A DNA stretch of 64,000 nt from Bacteroidaceae bacterium (GCA_017428785.1 JAFRQD010000001.1:17277-81276), one strand, 5' to 3'; positions 1 through 8,544 are shown, numbered from the stretch's first letter. The notes: generated from the sequence alone by a model not told the origin. Translations and numbers: made by a program.

Positions 1-714
1 CTGAGCCGCATATGCGACAATATCAATAAGGAGAGCGGCAGCATCGCTACGGGTAATAAGCAGGAGGCCCTGCGCAGGGACATGGAGTGTATGCTGCACT
101 TCCCCGGTGACTTTGGGTGCTTCGACCTGCTTCAATGCACGGCGGACAAGCAGTCCACCATATCTGTCAAGGGATGCCATTACTCTGTACCCGACCACCT
201 CGCAGGAGAGTCTGTAGTCGTGCAGTTCTATAGCGAGAAGATCCGTGTCTATGACTCAGCCCACAAGAAGGTGGCAGAGCATGAACGAAGCTACTCTAAC
301 GGCTCATGGACGTTTGATATCAACCATTATATAAACACCCTGATGAAGAAGCCTGGTGCACTAAAGGGCTCTATCGCCCTCCGTCAGATGCCCGATAAAA
401 TGCGTGAGCTCTTCCGTGTGCACTTTGAGGACAGCGGGAAGGACTTCCTCAAACTGCTCAAGTACTGCAGGGAGAAGTCGTATGACTACAAGGACATACT
501 GGATGCGGTGAGGAAGATACGCATGCGAGGTGCAAGGCATATCAATTTTGACCAGATAAAGGTGGCTTTGGAGACAAGGGATGACAAACCTCTTGTATTC
601 ACGGACAGCCAAAGGACTGACGACTTTTTGGAGATAGAGCTTGGCAGTGAGGATGTGCTGTCACAGCTTGACAGCATCATGCAAGGCAGAGCAGGAAGGA
701 GGGACAGACTATGA
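1..714 (+). CDS. istA: IS21-family transposase IstA, C-terminal part (cut by window edge)
   Basis: The reading frame is open from base 1, so this is the last ~237 residues of a longer protein. An ATG at 82 is internal and not the start. The fragment has the layout of an IstA C-terminus: a small beta-rich domain (residues with the pattern SVKGCHYSVPDH, typical of the region after the DDE integrase core) followed by a helical tail. The catalytic DDE residues would lie upstream of the window. IstA is the DDE transposase of IS21 elements and acts with the ATPase IstB. Its stop overlaps the istB start by 4 nt (ATGA), the usual coupled arrangement. The pairing with istB makes the call firm although the catalytic core is not visible. 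Confidence 0.88.
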   Translation: MSRICDNINKESGSIATGNKQEALRRDMECMLHFPGDFGCFDLLQCTADKQSTISVKGCHYSVPDHLAGESVVVQFYSEKIRVYDSAHKKVAEHERSYSNGSWTFDINHYINTLMKKPGALKGSIALRQMPDKMRELFRVHFEDSGKDFLKLLKYCREKSYDYKDILDAVRKIRMRGARHINFDQIKVALETRDDKPLVFTDSQRTDDFLEIELGSEDVLSQLDSIMQGRAGRRDRL

Positions 715-1463
715 ATGAGAAGGATATTGTAAGCTCATATGCCAGGGAACTGAAACTGGCATCCGTAAGGGAGAATGCGGCACTCTTTGCCGAGGATGCC
801 ATGAGAGAGCAGTGGGGATATCTCTCCTACCTGCGAAGACTGCTCGAAGAGGAGGTGACGCAGCGAAGGGAAAAGAGCAAGATCACGCGCATACACAGGG
901 CTGACTTCCCTCAAATGAAATACCTCGAGGAGCTCCAGCGTGAGGAGCTCCCCCTTGAGGGGCAGATGCTGCTGTCAGAAGTGGAAACACTGGAGTTTAT
1001 CAAGGAAGGGAGAAGTATCGTCATGTACGGCAATCCTGGTACGGGCAAGACACATATCGCCATCGCACTAGGCATCAAAGCATGCCTTGAAGGATACTCG
1101 GTTTTCTTTACATCCGTGCCACGTTTGCTTACACATATCAGGGAAGCGAAGACGGAGAAGACACTGAGGAATCTGGAGATTAAGTTTGAGCGCTATGACC
1201 TCGTCATATGTGACGAACTCGGGTATGTCGGCTTCGACAAGGAAAGCGCAGAGATGCTCTTCAATCATCTCTCATTGAGGACTGGCAAGAAGTCAACTAT
1301 CATCACTACGAACCTGCCTTTTACCAGGTGGGAGGAGGTACTTAAGGATAAGGTTTTATGCTCTGCACTGGTAGACAGATTGTGTCATAAATCATATCTC
1401 GTCAACATGACGGGTACGTCATATCGTATTAAAGAAACTAAAAAATATATTAGTAACAAGTAA
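711..1463 (+). CDS. istB: IS21-family helper ATPase IstB
   Basis: A 250-residue AAA+ ATPase of the DnaC/IstB type that assists the IstA transposase in target-site selection. A Walker A motif GNPGTGKT lies at about residues 107-114 and a Walker B motif (LVICDEL) at about 163-169, followed by a sensor-like ITTNLPF. The length is normal for IstB (about 245-260). The start is translationally coupled to istA through an ATGA overlap. The gene appears intact, so the element may be active if istA is complete upstream. The next gene is convergent (Nudix), so the insertion sequence ends somewhere in 1464-1574; the exact terminal bases cannot be assigned here. Confidence 0.93.
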   Translation: MNEKDIVSSYARELKLASVRENAALFAEDAMREQWGYLSYLRRLLEEEVTQRREKSKITRIHRADFPQMKYLEELQREELPLEGQMLLSEVETLEFIKEGRSIVMYGNPGTGKTHIAIALGIKACLEGYSVFFTSVPRLLTHIREAKTEKTLRNLEIKFERYDLVICDELGYVGFDKESAEMLFNHLSLRTGKKSTIITTNLPFTRWEEVLKDKVLCSALVDRLCHKSYLVNMTGTSYRIKETKKYISNK

Positions 1464-1574
1464 TGTATAACAAACTTTTTATATCTTTGCAGCACTCGGT
1501 CGGAGTGGTATACTTTTAAATTATTATTTAGTATACTTTCACGTTATCATTTACAGTTCTTCTAAAATGTTCTT
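1464..1574. other. Right-end region of the IS21 element
   Basis: Non-coding stretch between istB and the convergent Nudix gene. It contains two direct repeats of GTATACTTT (1508-1516 and 1531-1539) 23 bp apart, consistent with the multiple terminal repeats of IS21 elements, and a rightward TATCTTTG -7 box (1482-1489). No clear terminal TG...CA boundary or target duplication can be fixed without the left end. Confidence 0.35.
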
Positions 1575-2267
1575 TTAAAATTCCAGTCTGAATCCCTTTT
1601 GCTTGAGTTCATTGTAGCTGTCCATGTTGAATGTGTAGAGGAAGGCTTCCCGCTTGGGAGTGGGCCAGACCTTTTCATCCAATTGTGTCAGGATGTTGAA
1701 GTGCAGCATCTTCTTTGAGAAGTTGGCGCGGTCGAAGTGCACATCGAGGATGGCCTCGTAGAGGTTCTGCAGTTCCTTCATTGTGAACTTCTCCGGCAGC
1801 AGTTCAAATCCTATGGGTTCGAAGTGAATGCGTTCACGAAGACGTTTTAGTGCCTCGCGCAGAATTCTGTCATGATCGAAAGCCAGTTGTGGCACTTTAT
1901 CGAGCGTGAACCAAGCAGCTTGAGCAGCATCGTCACCACTTTTCACATCTTGAATTCTGACCAAAGCATAGTAGGCAACTGTGATGACGCGTTCCCTGGG
2001 ATCACGCTCTGGATCGCTGAAAGTGTGGAACTGCTCAATGTAAGCAGTCGAAAGCCCAGTTTCTTCTTTCAATTCACGAAGTGCTCCCTTTGTGCATGAC
2101 TCGTCCATGTTGATAAAACCACCAGGGAAAGCCCATCTTCCCTTATATGGTTCAATACCGCGTTCAATGAGCAGCACTTTCAATTTTGCTCCATCGAAAC
2201 CAAATATCACGCAGTCAGTCGTAACTGCTGGGTGAGGGTACTTGTAACAATACTTTTTCTCTTCCAT
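1575..2267 (-). CDS. Nudix hydrolase-domain transcriptional regulator, NrtR-like
   Basis: A 230-residue protein with a complete Nudix box: G-x5-E-x7-REL-x-EE-x-GL spanning GFINMDE to KEETGL. It is followed by a C-terminal ~75-residue segment (from about FEPIGFELLPEKFTMKELQNLYEAI) that matches the winged-helix domain of NrtR/YgaD regulators. In that family the Nudix domain senses ADP-ribose-type ligands, and members control NAD, sugar or other operons. The ORF is open back to 2324, but the ATG at 2267 (MEEKKYCY) is preferred because the promoter and TSS lie between the two. Two palindromic sites flank that promoter, suggesting autoregulation. The Nudix motif is intact, so retained hydrolase activity is possible. 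Confidence 0.85.
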   Translation of the reverse strand: MEEKKYCYKYPHPAVTTDCVIFGFDGAKLKVLLIERGIEPYKGRWAFPGGFINMDESCTKGALRELKEETGLSTAYIEQFHTFSDPERDPRERVITVAYYALVRIQDVKSGDDAAQAAWFTLDKVPQLAFDHDRILREALKRLRERIHFEPIGFELLPEKFTMKELQNLYEAILDVHFDRANFSKKMLHFNILTQLDEKVWPTPKREAFLYTFNMDSYNELKQKGFRLEF

Positions 2268-2275
2268 AATACATG

Positions 2276-2349
2276 TTGTGTAAATTTCACACTGCAAAAG
2301 TACAGGTATTTTCTCAAACTGCAAAATATTTTGGGTAAAATTTACACAA
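2276..2349 (-). promoter_or_regulatory. Promoter of the Nudix regulator with two palindromic operator candidates
   Basis: On the minus strand a -33 TTTG (2322-2325) lies 19 nt upstream of a -7 TACTTTTG (2295-2302). Two copies of TTGTGTAAATTT(C/T)AC occur in opposite orientation, one at 2276-2292 just downstream of the expected TSS and one at 2333-2349 just upstream of the -33 box. Each is itself nearly palindromic (GTAAA-N-TTTAC). The placement suits repression by the encoded NrtR-like protein; binding is inferred. Confidence 0.6.
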
Positions 2350-2503
2350 GAAGTATAAAAAAGTTATATTCACATTATATATATATGAAAACCTAGAAAT
2401 AATAAATAATTTTGTTCGCCGTTTACATTTAGAGACAATACAAGTGCTTCTGACATTTCTCTTGTTACATATATCGATGTCGTGTAGGGGTATGCTATAC
2501 GAC

Positions 2504-2537
2504 GAAAAAAAAGAACTGGAGAAAATCCCCAGTTCTT
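2504..2537 (-). terminator. Rho-independent terminator of the flavodoxin operon
   Basis: A perfect 9-bp stem AAGAACTGG (2511-2519) / CCAGTTCTT (2529-2537) with a 9-nt loop is followed on the minus strand by a run of about eight T (2504-2512). It lies 130 nt downstream of the flavodoxin stop. Confidence 0.8.
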
Positions 2538-2660
2538 CGCTTGCTCAGACGCAGTCAGTTCTTCACTTGCTCAGGCGCAGGCGGTTCTACACTTCGCTCA
2601 GGCATAGGCGGTTCTTCGCTTGGCTCAGGTTCAGGCGGTTCTTCGCTTCGCTCAGGGGCA
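2531..2660. repeat. Five-copy 26-27-bp tandem repeat in the flavodoxin 3' UTR
   Basis: Reading the minus strand after the flavodoxin stop, about five tandem units share the pattern CCTGAGC-AAGxGAAGAAC. The first three are 27 nt, so the frame after the stop stays open and would encode P/E-rich repeats. The fourth and fifth have lost one base. The last unit runs into the upstream arm of the terminator stem. Confidence 0.8.
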
Positions 2661-2668
2661 GGCAGAAC

Positions 2669-3274
2669 TTAATACCCAAGGCTTTTCAGCCACTTTTCAA
2701 CCTTAGAGCGTTCTGTGCGTACCTCATGTCCGTAGATGCTGAAGCCCTTCTGGATGTTGGCGTCTGGGAAGGCTTTCTTCACGTCGTCCACGCAACTTGC
2801 CAGTCCTGAGCCTTCGTGTGTGGTGAAGGGGATGATGGTCTTGCCCTTCAGGTCGTTAGCATGCTTCTTGAAAAAGGTGAACATCACTTGCGGGTAGGTG
2901 CCCCACCATACGGGACCTCCGATAAATACGATGTCGTAGCAGCTCAAATCCACGTCGCCCTCATACTCCGGCAGTTCGCCATTTCTTTGTTCCTCTTGGG
3001 CAAGGTCGCAAAGCGGTTTGTAGGCCATTCCGTCGTATTTGTGCGTGACAATCTCGAACTGCTCTGCACCCGTCAGCTCAGTGATATAGTCGGCCACAAT
3101 CTTCGTGTTGCCCACCTTGATGTTTCCTACTGCGTAGTTGTCTCCTGCATGCGAGAAGAACACTACCAAACTCTTGTTATTCTTATTCATAACTTTCTCC
3201 TGTTTAGTGCCGCCGCTGCACGATACAGATATGAGCAGGCCGATGACGGCTGTAATGATACTTTTGATATTCAT
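2669..3274 (-). CDS. Flavodoxin-fold lipoprotein
   Basis: A 201-residue protein with a signal peptide ending in a lipobox-like LISVSC (Cys at about residue 19), then a flavodoxin domain. Visible features are the first strand LVVFFSHAGDNYAVG, the central IVFIGGPVWWGTYP (the FMN-contacting region after strand 3) and FTTHEGSG. Flavodoxins of this type bind FMN and act in electron transfer or quinone reduction; export as a lipoprotein is common in Bacteroidales. An internal start at MNKNNKSL would give a cytoplasmic form. The gene is last in a leftward three-gene set (NTF2-like, acetyltransferase, flavodoxin), 5 nt downstream of the acetyltransferase, and is followed by a strong terminator. Confidence 0.82.
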   Translation of the reverse strand: MNIKSIITAVIGLLISVSCSGGTKQEKVMNKNNKSLVVFFSHAGDNYAVGNIKVGNTKIVADYITELTGAEQFEIVTHKYDGMAYKPLCDLAQEEQRNGELPEYEGDVDLSCYDIVFIGGPVWWGTYPQVMFTFFKKHANDLKGKTIIPFTTHEGSGLASCVDDVKKAFPDANIQKGFSIYGHEVRTERSKVEKWLKSLGY

Positions 3275-3279
3275 CTTCC

Positions 3280-3876
3280 TTATTTTGTCTCTGATTCCTG
3301 ATTGTTAGAGCATGGCCCAGCACCTAATTCTTTTATAATCTTAGCAGGCACTCCACCCACTATGCAGCGGGGAGGCACATCCTTTGTGACCACTGCGCCA
3401 GAGGCCACCACAGCACCCTCGCCTACAGTGACGCCTGGCAATATCACTGCTCGGGATCCTACCCATGCATTGCGTTTCAGCACGATGGGTTTAAACTGCA
3501 ATACACGTATGTTGTCGAAGTCGTGGTTGGCTGTAATGAGTGCAGCTTCAGGACCTATCATCACACCATCCTCGATGGTGATGTCACCGTTTGACATGCA
3601 TACCAGTCCGTGATTTATGAATACATTCTCGCCTATATGCATAGCCTTGGGTTGGTCGATGTGGACAGGTGGAAGAATGGTGCACGACTGTGGCAAGCGA
3701 CCCTCAAACAGGTCTTCCAACATCTTACGGGTCTCCGGAGCCGATGGCAACGAGTTGTTTATGCGCCAGCACTGGTCATTAGCCTTAAAAAGATTTACTG
3801 CTGCTATTTCTCTGTAATCTTTGTCTGTTTGCAGGTCTATCCATTCACCTGCTTTCATCCTCTGATATATATCCAT
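3280..3876 (-). CDS. Sugar O-acetyltransferase, maltose/galactoside acetyltransferase (NodL/LacA) family
   Basis: A 198-residue left-handed beta-helix acetyltransferase. The N-terminal Mac domain (YQRMKAGEWID...) is followed by hexapeptide repeats (IGENVFINHG, IEDGVMIGPEAALITANH, IVLKRNAWVGSRAVILPGVTVGEGAVVASGAVV) and the C-terminal PxRCIVGGVPAKII signature. The active-site His is expected in ITANHD. It transfers acetyl from acetyl-CoA to a sugar hydroxyl; the natural substrate cannot be read from sequence. The length is typical (about 185-200). The C-terminal tail NNQESETK is unremarkable. It sits between an NTF2-like gene and a flavodoxin in one leftward operon. Confidence 0.88.
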   Translation of the reverse strand: MDIYQRMKAGEWIDLQTDKDYREIAAVNLFKANDQCWRINNSLPSAPETRKMLEDLFEGRLPQSCTILPPVHIDQPKAMHIGENVFINHGLVCMSNGDITIEDGVMIGPEAALITANHDFDNIRVLQFKPIVLKRNAWVGSRAVILPGVTVGEGAVVASGAVVTKDVPPRCIVGGVPAKIIKELGAGPCSNNQESETK

Positions 3877-3905
3877 GATTCTTTATTAGTAAGAGCTTTT
3901 TTGTA

Positions 3906-4337
3906 TCACAATGTTTGATTAGTTGACCACTCGAAATACTGCTCACGTTCACTTATCCACCAACGACCGTCAATTTTCTCATATTTGTCATAGTAGCGTA
4001 CTGCATGGGTAGTCAGCACATCCTTATCGTCCTGCTCTTTCACCAGCGTAGCCAGTGCATAACAAGTACCCGTGGCGTGAGTATCATCAACGAAATCTAC
4101 GCTCTGTTGTCCATTCATGTGGAATGACACCTTAGCGGCACCGAACGCCTTGTACTGACGGATCATGTCCTGTACATCGTTTGCTGTCATGCCGAGCTTG
4201 CCACCGAAATACACGTTCAGTTTGATGTCTGGACGGAAAATCTCCACGTAGCAGTCCTGATTGTTCTTGTCACTCTCTGTCGCATAGAAGTCTACTAAAG
4301 CCTTCAACTCCATGCGGTCTTGCATTCTGAAATCCAT
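3906..4337 (-). CDS. SnoaL/NTF2-like domain protein
   Basis: A 143-residue protein with an NTF2-like cone fold pattern: an N-terminal helix (MELKALVDFYATESDKNNQD), then VEIFRPDIKLNVYFGG and C-terminal strands THAVRYYDKYEKIDGRWWISERE. Members of this fold include SnoaL-type cyclases and dehydratases and many binding proteins; no specific reaction can be assigned. The ORF is open to 4433, but the start at 4337 (MDFRMQDRMEL) fits the domain boundary and the extra N-terminus is low-quality sequence. It is first of a leftward operon (then acetyltransferase and flavodoxin) divergent from an AraC regulator. Confidence 0.75.
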   Translation of the reverse strand: MDFRMQDRMELKALVDFYATESDKNNQDCYVEIFRPDIKLNVYFGGKLGMTANDVQDMIRQYKAFGAAKVSFHMNGQQSVDFVDDTHATGTCYALATLVKEQDDKDVLTTHAVRYYDKYEKIDGRWWISEREQYFEWSTNQTL

Positions 4338-4456
4338 TTTCTTATCGTTTTTAAGTTTCTGATAGGATGCAAGTGAAGTGCAAGGCGAACGCAGAGTCGA
4401 GTTACTCGAACTATGCTGAGCCGCAACCTTCACTCGCGGCGTGATTAATCACGCTG

Positions 4457-4464
4457 CAAAGGTA
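4457..4464 (-). promoter_or_regulatory. -7 box (TACCTTTG) for the NTF2-acetyltransferase-flavodoxin operon
   Basis: Minus-strand TACCTTTG about 120 nt upstream of the NTF2-like start. No well-spaced -33 TTTG is seen, which would be compatible with activator dependence on the divergent AraC protein (inference). Confidence 0.5.
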
Positions 4465-4552
4465 CGGCGATTTTTCGATACTTGGGTTTCACAAATCACA
4501 TCAGGGTTTTCACTTTTTGCACAAAATGTTCTTTTATTAAATAAATAATGTG

Positions 4553-4560
4553 TAATTTTG
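4553..4560 (+). promoter_or_regulatory. -7 box (TAATTTTG) of the AraC-family gene
   Basis: TAATTTTG ends at 4560. The TSS should therefore lie near 4565, which rules out the in-frame ATG at 4558 and supports ATG 4579 as the start. Confidence 0.6.
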
Positions 4561-4578
4561 CAACCAAAAAGCTGTGAT

Positions 4579-5400
4579 ATGAAGGCTGAATTTCTGTATT
4601 CCACCGACTTCTATGGGTTGAATGCGCGTGAATTGCGCCATACCTGCATGCACCTGATATGCTTGGCAGGGGAGGGGAGTTTTGTCTTCAACGAACATTG
4701 CTACCATATCACCAAGAACGACCTTGTGGTGATACCCATTCCCACCAAGGTGAAGAACCTGGCGGCACATACTGACTTGCAGGTGGAGTGGTTTGCTGCT
4801 GATTACAAGTTCCTGCAAAACCTGCTGCCTTCAAATAACTACAGTATTGGTGGCAGCATCTCGCTGAATCAAGACCCCGTCATCAAACTAACTGAAGAAC
4901 AAGCCCGACTTCTGCTGGATGACTTCCATCGTCTGCGCGACCGTATGGAAGACCGCCATCTGCAGTTCTATCACGAGCTGATGGGCAGCCTCTGTCTGAC
5001 GATGATGTACGACATCTTCGAAGCCCATGCCCAGCGCGAAGCTATAAACTCCCATACTGACCGCACAGCCTACATCGTGAAGCAGCTGATGGCTCTTCTC
5101 TCCACAGGCATCAGTCGCACGGAGCGCGAGGTAAGCTATTACGCCGAGCGTCTGAATGTTTCGCCCAAGTATCTCTCGGCCACCATCAAACGTGTGACGG
5201 GGCATAGTGTCACCTCGTACATCGACCGCCACACCATCCCCATCTTGAAAAGCTATCTGGACGACGAACGTTTGTCGCTCACCCAAATATCAGAACTGAT
5301 GAACTTCACCACACTTTCGTATTTCAGCCGATATTGTACCAAGCACCTTGGCCAGTCGCCAAGCGAGTACAGGCTGAGCCTTCAACCGAAGTACGACTGA
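4579..5400 (+). CDS. AraC-family transcriptional regulator
   Basis: A 273-residue regulator. The N-terminal half is a cupin-like sensor (LICLAGEGSFVFNEHCYHITKNDLVVIPIPTK has the AraC_binding pattern). The C-terminal ~100 residues form two helix-turn-helix motifs: VSYYAERLNVSPKYLSATIKRVTG and LTQISELMNFTTLSYFSRYCTKHLGQSPSEYR, the second matching the AraC signature. The start was set by the promoter (see -7 box at 4553). It is transcribed away from the NTF2/acetyltransferase/flavodoxin operon, which is its likely target; the ligand is unknown. The GNAT gene follows 23 nt downstream and may be cotranscribed. Confidence 0.92.
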   Translation: MKAEFLYSTDFYGLNARELRHTCMHLICLAGEGSFVFNEHCYHITKNDLVVIPIPTKVKNLAAHTDLQVEWFAADYKFLQNLLPSNNYSIGGSISLNQDPVIKLTEEQARLLLDDFHRLRDRMEDRHLQFYHELMGSLCLTMMYDIFEAHAQREAINSHTDRTAYIVKQLMALLSTGISRTEREVSYYAERLNVSPKYLSATIKRVTGHSVTSYIDRHTIPILKSYLDDERLSLTQISELMNFTTLSYFSRYCTKHLGQSPSEYRLSLQPKYD

Positions 5401-5423
5401 GTTTCAAATAGAATGGAAAAGAT

Positions 5424-6005
5424 ATGAGCAGAATAATCCGAGAAGCCAAGCAGACAGATATAGCTGACATTATGAAGGTGATGGAAGCTGCAAAGAAGAT
5501 CATGCGTTCTTCAGGCAATATGCACCAATGGGGAGATGGATATCCATCGGAAGCTGTCATTACCTCAGACATGGAGAAGAGCGGAGGTTTTGTCATAGAA
5601 GATGAAGGTCGTGTTGTCGGCTACTTCGCCTTCCTGCCATCACCCGAACCCACTTACCATAAGATATTTGATGGCAAATGGTTGGACGATGACCTGCCGT
5701 ATCATGTAGTCCACCGTATTGCCAGTTATCCAGACGCACATCATATCTTCAGCGATATGATAGACTTCTGCTTTGCTCATGATGCAAACATCCGGATTGA
5801 TACACATCGTGACAATACCATCATGCAGCACAATCTGCTGAAGCATGGCTTCACCTATTGTGGCATCATCTATTTGACATCAGGCGACGAGCGATTGGCT
5901 TACCAAAGAATTGCCCCGAATGTTATCCACAATCCGTTAGACTTTTATAAAGATAATAAAATCGTGGAGGGATATGAAATGGCGAACGAAAAGACAGAAA
6001 AATAA
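5424..6005 (+). CDS. GNAT-family N-acetyltransferase
   Basis: A 193-residue GNAT protein. The pattern is IREAKQTDIADIMKVMEAAKKIM at the N-terminus, then the central strands GGFVIEDEGRVVGYFAFLP, and a late NIRIDTHRDNTIMQHNLLKHGFTYCGIIYL, the motif B/C region of acetyltransferases with the usual N-xx-M-x-xx-L-xx-xGF. It transfers acetyl from acetyl-CoA to an amine; the substrate is not readable. The tail after about residue 165 (RIAPNVIHNPLDFYKDNK) is outside the core domain. It lies 23 nt after the AraC gene on the same strand. Confidence 0.85.
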   Translation: MSRIIREAKQTDIADIMKVMEAAKKIMRSSGNMHQWGDGYPSEAVITSDMEKSGGFVIEDEGRVVGYFAFLPSPEPTYHKIFDGKWLDDDLPYHVVHRIASYPDAHHIFSDMIDFCFAHDANIRIDTHRDNTIMQHNLLKHGFTYCGIIYLTSGDERLAYQRIAPNVIHNPLDFYKDNKIVEGYEMANEKTEK

Positions 6006-6038
6006 CTGGGATTTCGAAGTTTGTATTTCTTTTTTTGA

Positions 6039-6046
6039 TACCTTTG
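6039..6046 (+). promoter_or_regulatory. -7 box (TACCTTTG) of the sialidase gene
   Basis: TACCTTTG followed by GCAG, 38 nt upstream of the sialidase ATG. A TTTG at 6020-6023 is closer (15 nt) than the usual 19-21 nt. Confidence 0.6.
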
Positions 6047-6084
6047 CAGAAAAGTTTAAGCAATTATAATCAACTAACCTAACT

Positions 6085-8544
6085 ATGAAAACACGACTTT
6101 ACCTGTTTATTGTAATACTGTTGATGGCCGCATCGGCTTGGGCTGGTGATGCGAAAGGGAATGATGCTCGTATCTCCGGATACTGGAAGATTAAAGTGGA
6201 TGACACGCATTATGCCAAGGCTGCTGCCAACCTGACGCAATGGGCTACAGAGATTAGCGTGCAGACGGACTATGACCTCTTCCAGATTGAGGGCACGTAT
6301 GATGCTTGTACCATCCGCCTGATGGGGCGCTCGAACAATATCGGCCCGGACAGGAACATGCAGCTCTTTGTTGACCAGACCGCCAGCACGATGTACTCCA
6401 TCGTTGATGCCGGCGACGGCAAGGTAAAGTTGAAGAATAACGGCTACTGGGTTTATGTGGATAACGGCACATTCACCTGGAACACCAGCAAGAGCACGAT
6501 GCTTGAATTGGAGTTCGTGATGGAAAGCAACGAGCCACAACGCACCACGCTGTTCAGCACGCTAAAGGGCGGAATGGACATTCCTCCTTATCGCATTCCG
6601 GGTATCACCTGTGGAAAGGATGGCCGCCTCATAGCCAGCGCAGCACGTCTTGTCTGCGGTACCGACCCCGGATACGGGCAAGTGGATTGCGTGGTCAAGA
6701 TAAGCGACGACAATGGCTTGACGTGGAGCGACAAGGAGATAGACGTGGCTGTCGGCGATGCCTCATTAATAAATAATGTAAAGACGCCGATGGAGGCAGC
6801 ATACGGCGACCCAGCCATCGTGATGGACCGTGAGCATAACGAGGTGCTGGTGATGGCTGTGGCCGGGTGTACCGTTTACGCCAACAGTACGACCAACCGC
6901 CAGAATCCCAACATGATTGCAGCTATCCGCAGCCTTGATGGCGGAGAGACATGGCAGCAGCCTGTTGACCAGACGGAAGACATCTACGGTCTCTTCGACA
7001 AGGGCAACCCTATGGCAGCCGCTTTCGTGGGAGGTGGACGAATCTTCCAGAGCCGTATCGTGAAGGTTGGCGACTACTATCGCATCTATGCTGCTCTGGC
7101 TGCACGTCCCAACGGAAACCGCGTCATCTACTCTGACGACTTCGGTCGCACTTGGAAAGCCCTTGGTGGAGTCAGCGCGACACCTGTGCCTAATGGCGAC
7201 GAACCCAAATGTGAGGAGCTGCCCGACGGACGTGTCATCATCACCAGTCGCACTGGTGGAGGTCGTCTGCTGAACATCTTCACTTATACCAATACCAAGA
7301 CAGGTGCGGGCAAGTGGGAGGTGGAGACAAAGGCAACCATGAGCGGCCTTAGCGCAAGCCCCAGCAACAACCCCACGAATGGCGAGATGCTCATTGTGCC
7401 TGCCAAACGTCTCAGCGACAGCAAGCCGCTGTATGTAGCCTTGCAGTCCGTGCCGACAGGTGGCGGTCGCAACAACGTCGGCATCTTCTTCAAGGAACTT
7501 GCCGACATCAGCGACATCCGCAACCTGGCAGCCTTTTCTGCCGGATGGGACGGCTTCTACCAGGTGAGCACAACGGCTTCGGCCTATAGTAGTATCGAGC
7601 TTCAGGCCGACGACAAGATAGCCTTCTTCTATGAGGAGACCTTGACGAAATGGGGCACAAAGCCCAATCCTGTGAGCACAAGCTTCCCAACAGGAGCAGG
7701 CACGCACAACTTCGACGGCTTCGAGAACATCTACCTGGCCCTCGATTTGGAGTTGATTACGGATGGCAAATACTGCGTAAGCCACGAGGTGAACCGAGGC
7801 GAGTATTTGAAGACATTCTTTAACGCGCTCATCGACGAAATGGAACTGACAGCCGAGGAGAAGACCACAGCAAGGGCTTTGGTGGCAAACCTGACTGCTG
7901 AACCTGCGCCAGAACAAATAGATGCCATCTACACATTGCTTGCCAGCAAGGAGCCTGCCGACAAGTGGGACGGCAAGACGCTTACCTTCACCAACATCCA
8001 GCAGAACGGAACGAAGCGAATGCTCTACATAAACGGCAGCAAACTGTCGCTCAGTACTCGGACTGCGGAGGAGCTTGCCTCGAAAGCTTTGTTCACATGC
8101 AAAAAGGAAGAAAGTGGCAAGTATAGTTTTTTTAATGAGCAGACCGGACTCTACATGATATGGCGAGCCGGTCAGAACTACGGATACAACAACAATTCAG
8201 GCACGCTGTCCACATACAACGCCACCTATTGCGACTGGAGCATCGTGGATGCCAGTGGCACGAAGGCCGACACCTATTACATTGTCAGCAAGCGTAGCAA
8301 CGGCACCACCGACGGTTCGCTTGTAGTAATGGCTTCTGGTGTCTTCGACTCCTATAGCGCTGTCGTGGCATGGGCGAGCAACTACAGCAACCTCTTCTAC
8401 ATCGATGCTGTCGAAGATGAAACAGGCATAGAAAGCACTAATGCCACATCAAACAAGCCCGACGGCAAGTATATCGAGGGTAAACATCTCTACATTATTA
8501 AAGACGGTACACGCTATAATGTAGCAGGCCTGAAAGTAAGGTGA
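6085..8544 (+). CDS. Exported sialidase (exo-alpha-sialidase, GH33-type)
   Basis: An 819-residue protein with a signal peptide (MKTRLYLFIVILLMAASAWA). An N-terminal beta domain (about 25-155) precedes a six-bladed propeller. The YRIP motif at about 169-172 carries the first arginine of the sialic-acid triad. Asp boxes SDDNGLTW (about 207), SLDGGETW (about 283) and SDDFGRTW (about 350) are clear. GH33 enzymes release terminal sialic acid from host glycoconjugates outside the inner membrane. The C-terminal 200 residues look like a carbohydrate-binding module and a short tail (IIKDGTRYNVAGLKV) resembling the exported-protein tails elsewhere in the window. The released sugar would feed the nan genes at 22-33 kb. 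Confidence 0.9.
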   Translation: MKTRLYLFIVILLMAASAWAGDAKGNDARISGYWKIKVDDTHYAKAAANLTQWATEISVQTDYDLFQIEGTYDACTIRLMGRSNNIGPDRNMQLFVDQTASTMYSIVDAGDGKVKLKNNGYWVYVDNGTFTWNTSKSTMLELEFVMESNEPQRTTLFSTLKGGMDIPPYRIPGITCGKDGRLIASAARLVCGTDPGYGQVDCVVKISDDNGLTWSDKEIDVAVGDASLINNVKTPMEAAYGDPAIVMDREHNEVLVMAVAGCTVYANSTTNRQNPNMIAAIRSLDGGETWQQPVDQTEDIYGLFDKGNPMAAAFVGGGRIFQSRIVKVGDYYRIYAALAARPNGNRVIYSDDFGRTWKALGGVSATPVPNGDEPKCEELPDGRVIITSRTGGGRLLNIFTYTNTKTGAGKWEVETKATMSGLSASPSNNPTNGEMLIVPAKRLSDSKPLYVALQSVPTGGGRNNVGIFFKELADISDIRNLAAFSAGWDGFYQVSTTASAYSSIELQADDKIAFFYEETLTKWGTKPNPVSTSFPTGAGTHNFDGFENIYLALDLELITDGKYCVSHEVNRGEYLKTFFNALIDEMELTAEEKTTARALVANLTAEPAPEQIDAIYTLLASKEPADKWDGKTLTFTNIQQNGTKRMLYINGSKLSLSTRTAEELASKALFTCKKEESGKYSFFNEQTGLYMIWRAGQNYGYNNNSGTLSTYNATYCDWSIVDASGTKADTYYIVSKRSNGTTDGSLVVMASGVFDSYSAVVAWASNYSNLFYIDAVEDETGIESTNATSNKPDGKYIEGKHLYIIKDGTRYNVAGLKVR

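Noticed and set aside
2444-2809. Plus-strand 121-residue frame with RRFF repeats
   Set aside because: Shadow of the flavodoxin 3' UTR repeat; overlaps the convergent flavodoxin CDS and its terminator.
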